A stretch of DNA of 8,338 bases, taken from the NCBI GenBank assembly GCA_019417795.1, contig DXUR01000096.1:1-8338 (forward strand), written 5' to 3'. Shown here one piece after another: positions 5,938-8,338 of this stretch; the stretch's first letter is position 1; each line of letters opens with the position of its first letter. The stretch comes from Clostridiales bacterium (lineage in GTDB: Bacteria; Bacillota_A; Clostridia; Oscillospirales; Oscillospiraceae). Under the pieces are notes generated by a model that saw nothing but the letters and a program-made list of their open reading frames with translations, ran no database searches and was not told where the DNA came from. The position numbers and the translations under genes were made by a program.

Positions 5938-6830
5938 AGCAGGGTTCTCTGCGTTCGTCCGCCTATGCGGTTCTGACGGCTTTCATCTGGGGCACCGCCT
6001 TTGTAGCCCAGAGCGTGGGCGCGGAACATGTCCCGCCGCTGGCCTTTAATGCCGCCCGGTCGGTGATCGCCTTTGTGTTTTTGCTGGTGCTGTGCGCCGT
6101 CATGCGATCCGGCCGCCGCCGGAAGGGGCAGGCTGCCTCCGTCACCCGCTCCCGGAAGGATCTTCTGCTGGGCGGCTTCTGGTGCGGCCTGACGCTGGGC
6201 CTGGCCTCCTTCCTTCAGCAAAAGGGTCTGGACACCACCTCCCCCGGCAAGGCGGGCTTCATCACCGCCCTTTACATCGTGCTGGTGCCCATTTTCGGCA
6301 TTTTCCTGAAGAAGCGAGTACCCAAGGCGGTGTGGGTCAGTGTGCTGCTGGCGGTGACGGGACTGTACTGCCTGTGCATCACGGAGAGCTTTACCATCGC
6401 CCCCGGCGACCTCTGCGTGATGCTGTGCGCCTTTGTGTTTACAGCACAGATCCTTCTGGTGGATCACTTTGTCACCGTGGTAGACGGCGTGGAGCTGTCC
6501 TGCTGTCAGTTCTTCTTTGTCACGGCGTTTTCCCTGATCGGCTCCCTGCTTTTCGAGCATCCCACCTGGACGGGACTGACCATGGCGGCGGGAGCTATCC
6601 TGTATGCGGGTCTCCTTTCCAGCGGCGTGGGCTATACGCTGCAAATTCTGGCTCAGAAAGGCTCCAACCCCACGGTGATCTCTCTGCTGCTGAGTCTGGA
6701 ATCCGTGTTCGCTACTATTTCCGGCGCGGCGATCTTGGGAGACCGCCTCAGCGGGCGGGAATATTTCGGCTGCGCCCTGATGCTGGCAGCGGTGGTACTG
6801 GCACAGCTGCCGGACAGAAAAAAAGCATAA
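5934..6830 (+). CDS. EamA-family transporter (drug/metabolite transporter superfamily)
   Basis: An inner-membrane transporter of 298 residues, the usual length for the ten-helix DMT type with two EamA repeats. The first repeat spans about residues 8-148 and the second about 156-291. Typical features are FIWGTAFVAQ near the start (17-26), the GLDTTSPGKAGFITALYIVLVPI stretch in helices 3-4 (98-120), and LLLSLESVFATISG (251-264), which holds the glutamate common in this superfamily. A basic loop (RSGRRRK, 58-64) fits the cytosolic side. Substrate is unknown: relatives export amino acids, nucleobases or drugs. The ATG at 5934 follows GGGGAGGAG (5918-5926); an in-frame GTG at 5916 would place the ribosome binding site inside the coding region. 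The gene is transcribed alone, with its own promoter upstream and a terminator 19 bases after the stop. Confidence 0.92.
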   Translation: MKQGSLRSSAYAVLTAFIWGTAFVAQSVGAEHVPPLAFNAARSVIAFVFLLVLCAVMRSGRRRKGQAASVTRSRKDLLLGGFWCGLTLGLASFLQQKGLDTTSPGKAGFITALYIVLVPIFGIFLKKRVPKAVWVSVLLAVTGLYCLCITESFTIAPGDLCVMLCAFVFTAQILLVDHFVTVVDGVELSCCQFFFVTAFSLIGSLLFEHPTWTGLTMAAGAILYAGLLSSGVGYTLQILAQKGSNPTVISLLLSLESVFATISGAAILGDRLSGREYFGCALMLAAVVLAQLPDRKKA

Positions 6831-6849
6831 GCCCTGCGTGTTTTTTTGG

Positions 6850-6877
6850 AAGCGGAGCCTGTTGGCTCCGCTTTTTT
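6850..6877 (+). terminator. Intrinsic terminator of the EamA gene
   Basis: AAGCGGAGCC (6850-6859), loop TGTT, and GGCTCCGCTT (6864-6873) form a perfect ten-pair stem, and the T run continues to 6877. It begins 19 bases after the transporter stop and ends just before the next promoter at 6880. Confidence 0.93.
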
Positions 6878-6879
6878 CG

Positions 6880-6908
6880 TGGACATTCGCAAAGGTATGT
6901 GCTATACT
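6880..6908 (+). promoter_or_regulatory. Promoter of the GT26 glycosyltransferase-dTMP kinase operon
   Basis: TGGACA (6880-6885), a 17-base spacer and TATACT (6903-6908), with TGC directly before the -10 (extended -10 form). Five of six bases match consensus in each box. It starts within three bases of the upstream terminator's T run. The leader would be about 35 bases. Confidence 0.8.
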
Positions 6909-6950
6909 TTAGTCTGTATGAGTATGGAATCCATAACTGAGGTGAAAAAT

Positions 6951-7673
6951 ATGCGGATCGACGTATTAGGCGTTGGTTTTGATAATCTGACCATGACGGA
7001 AGCCGTGTCCCGCGGAGCGGCACTGCTGGAGGAACCGGGGTGCCACTATGTAGTGACCCCGAATCCGGAGATCGTGGAGGTCTGCCGGGAAAATCCGGCG
7101 GCCATGCAGGCCGTCAACGGTGCGGATCTGGTACTGCCGGACGGCATCGGCGTGGTAAAGGGAGCGGCCATGCTGGGAACGCCCCTGAAAGAAAAGACCC
7201 CCGGCATCGAATTTGCTGCGGGGCTGATGGAAAAGATGGCCGAGCGCGGGAGATCCCTCTATCTGCTGGGCGCCAAGCCCGGCGTGGCGGACATGGCGGC
7301 GGAACGGCTGCAAAAGCAGTACCCCGGATTGAAGATCGCCGGAACTCATGATGGCTACTTCAAGGAGGACGCCCCTGTGGTGGAAGCCATCCGGGAAAGC
7401 GGCGCGGACTGCGTGTTCGTCTGTCTGGGAGCCCCCAAGCAGGAGCTGTGGATGGCGCGGAACGGCCCCGCCACCGGCGCCCATTTGCTGTGCGGCCTCG
7501 GCGGAAGTCTGGACGTATTCGCGGGCACCGTGGAGCGTGCGCCGAAATTCTGGTCCGATCACGGTCTGGAATGGTTTTACCGCCTGTGTAAGGAGCCGAA
7601 GCGCATCGGCCGGATGATGAAGCTGCCGCTGTTTCTGGTCCATGTGCGGCAGGAGAAGGGAAAACGGAAATGA
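6951..7673 (+). CDS. WecG/TagA/CpsF-family glycosyltransferase (GT26)
   Basis: A 240-residue enzyme of family GT26, whose studied members transfer N-acetylmannosamine or a related sugar from a UDP donor to undecaprenyl-diphospho-GlcNAc at the inner face of the membrane, an early step of wall teichoic acid or other cell-surface glycan synthesis. T36 in VVTPNPEIV and D64 in LPDGIG fit the catalytic pair T37 and D65 of Thermoanaerobacter italicus TagA, and Q164 in GAPKQELWM fits Q167. GGSLDVFAGTVERAPKFW and the C-terminal basic segment (about 205-240, rich in K and R), which helps membrane attachment in TagA, are also present. The ATG at 6951 follows GAGGTG (6939-6944); a 35-residue upstream extension would include the promoter. 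Its stop overlaps the next gene as ATGA. No other teichoic acid genes are in view, so the exact acceptor and product stay open. Confidence 0.9.
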   Translation: MRIDVLGVGFDNLTMTEAVSRGAALLEEPGCHYVVTPNPEIVEVCRENPAAMQAVNGADLVLPDGIGVVKGAAMLGTPLKEKTPGIEFAAGLMEKMAERGRSLYLLGAKPGVADMAAERLQKQYPGLKIAGTHDGYFKEDAPVVEAIRESGADCVFVCLGAPKQELWMARNGPATGAHLLCGLGGSLDVFAGTVERAPKFWSDHGLEWFYRLCKEPKRIGRMMKLPLFLVHVRQEKGKRK

Positions 7674-8335
7674 ACGGACGTTTGATCGTATTCGAAGGGA
7701 CCGACGGTTCTGGCAAAGCCACCCAGTCCCGGCTGCTGTGCGAGCATTTACAGCGAGAAAGCATCCCCTATAAAAACATCACTTTTCCCCGGTACGGCAA
7801 GCCCTCCGCCGCCATGGTGCAGGAGTATCTGGATGGCAATTTAGGCAGGCGCCCCGGCGATGTGAACGCCTACGCAGCGTCGCTGATGTTTTCCATGGAC
7901 CGCTATGCCTCCTACAAGCAAGACTGGGGCGCTTTCTATGAGGCCGGCGGGCTGGTGATCGCGGACCGCTACACCACCTCCAACGCCGTCCACCAGGCGT
8001 CCAAGCTGCTGCCTGGTGAGCGAAAGGGTTTTTTGGAGTGGCTTTTTGATTTGGAATATGGCAAGCTGGGGCTGCCGGAGCCGGACCTGGTGATCTACCT
8101 GGATATGCCTACGGAGATCACGGAGAAGATGATGCGCCAGCGGGAAGCCGCCACCGGCACCCATGCGGATATCCATGAGCAGGACGAGACCTATCTGAAA
8201 AACTGCCGGGCAGCCGCCCGGGAGATCGTGAAGGACTGCGGCTGGACCGTGATCCGCTGTGCCAGGGACGATGCGCCCCGGACGGTGGAGGATATCCACA
8301 ATCAGGTTTACCGGACGGTTAAAAAGCTGCTGTAA
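7670..8335 (+). CDS. tmk: dTMP kinase (thymidylate kinase)
   Basis: Phosphorylates dTMP to dTDP with ATP in the cytosol, an essential step of dTTP supply. The 221-residue protein has a P-loop GTDGSGKAT (10-18), FPRYG (39-43), a substrate-binding FSMDR (74-78), the DRY motif at 99-101 followed by TTSNAVHQ, and a LID region around 154-172 with basic residues (RQRE) before DIHEQDETYL. The position after the P-loop lysine, normally Ser or Thr that helps bind magnesium, is Ala17; Thr18 follows. Overall form is a divergent clostridial-type thymidylate kinase; another deoxynucleoside monophosphate kinase is less likely. The ATG at 7670 overlaps the glycosyltransferase stop (ATGA), with GGAGAAGGG (7651-7659) inside that gene as its ribosome binding site, so translation is coupled. 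The gene ends three bases before the window does. Confidence 0.88.
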   Translation: MNGRLIVFEGTDGSGKATQSRLLCEHLQRESIPYKNITFPRYGKPSAAMVQEYLDGNLGRRPGDVNAYAASLMFSMDRYASYKQDWGAFYEAGGLVIADRYTTSNAVHQASKLLPGERKGFLEWLFDLEYGKLGLPEPDLVIYLDMPTEITEKMMRQREAATGTHADIHEQDETYLKNCRAAAREIVKDCGWTVIRCARDDAPRTVEDIHNQVYRTVKKLL

Positions 8336-8338
8336 GGG

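Noticed and set aside
5853..6644. 263-codon minus-strand open frame opposite the EamA gene
   Set aside because: It is antisense to a clear ten-helix membrane protein and its Gln/His/Gly-rich translation is typical of a shadow frame in GC-rich DNA.

Overview
The window reads as chromosomal DNA from a fairly GC-rich member of the class Clostridia, most like the gut Oscillospiraceae group. This is inferred from the gene families, the strong AGGAGG-type ribosome binding sites, Gram-positive style TTGACA/TATAAT promoters, and the GC-rich coding sequence with AT-rich spacers. No mobile element, CRISPR array, rRNA or tRNA gene was seen.

Layout. (1) Positions 1-563, minus strand: the N-terminal 187 codons of an ABC-F ATPase (YkpA/YbiT-like) that runs off the left edge. 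(2) 564-1080: a 517-base divergent intergenic region. It holds two tandem minus-strand promoters for the ABC-F gene, a terminator-like hairpin inside its leader, a cluster of unexplained palindromes at 890-994, and the promoter with twin operators of the next operon. (3) 1081-4317, plus strand: a two-gene operon of a BlaI/MecI-type repressor and an M56 (BlaR1-type) membrane metalloprotease. The protease carries an extracellular region of about 620 residues without the penicillin-binding motifs of BlaR1. (4) 4326-4361: a strong bidirectional terminator between convergent genes. (5) 4391-5657, minus strand: a 3-methyladenine DNA glycosylase followed one base later by a HAD phosphatase. (6) 5934-6830, plus strand: an EamA-type (DMT superfamily) transporter with its own promoter and terminator. 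(7) 6951-8335, plus strand: a WecG/TagA-family (GT26) glycosyltransferase whose stop codon overlaps the start of a dTMP kinase gene.

How the genes work together. The clearest unit is the repressor-protease pair. By analogy with BlaI-BlaR1, an external signal would activate the membrane protease, leading to loss of the repressor and opening of its own operator. The signal is unlikely to be a beta-lactam in the known way, because the known sensor domain is absent and no beta-lactamase gene is nearby. The glycosylase and HAD genes are co-transcribed and probably serve repair and housekeeping. The GT26 enzyme and dTMP kinase are translationally coupled, but the window shows no functional link between them.

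The most interesting items are the M56 protein with an unrecognised sensor, the palindrome cluster in the divergent spacer, and the possible attenuation control of the ABC-F gene.
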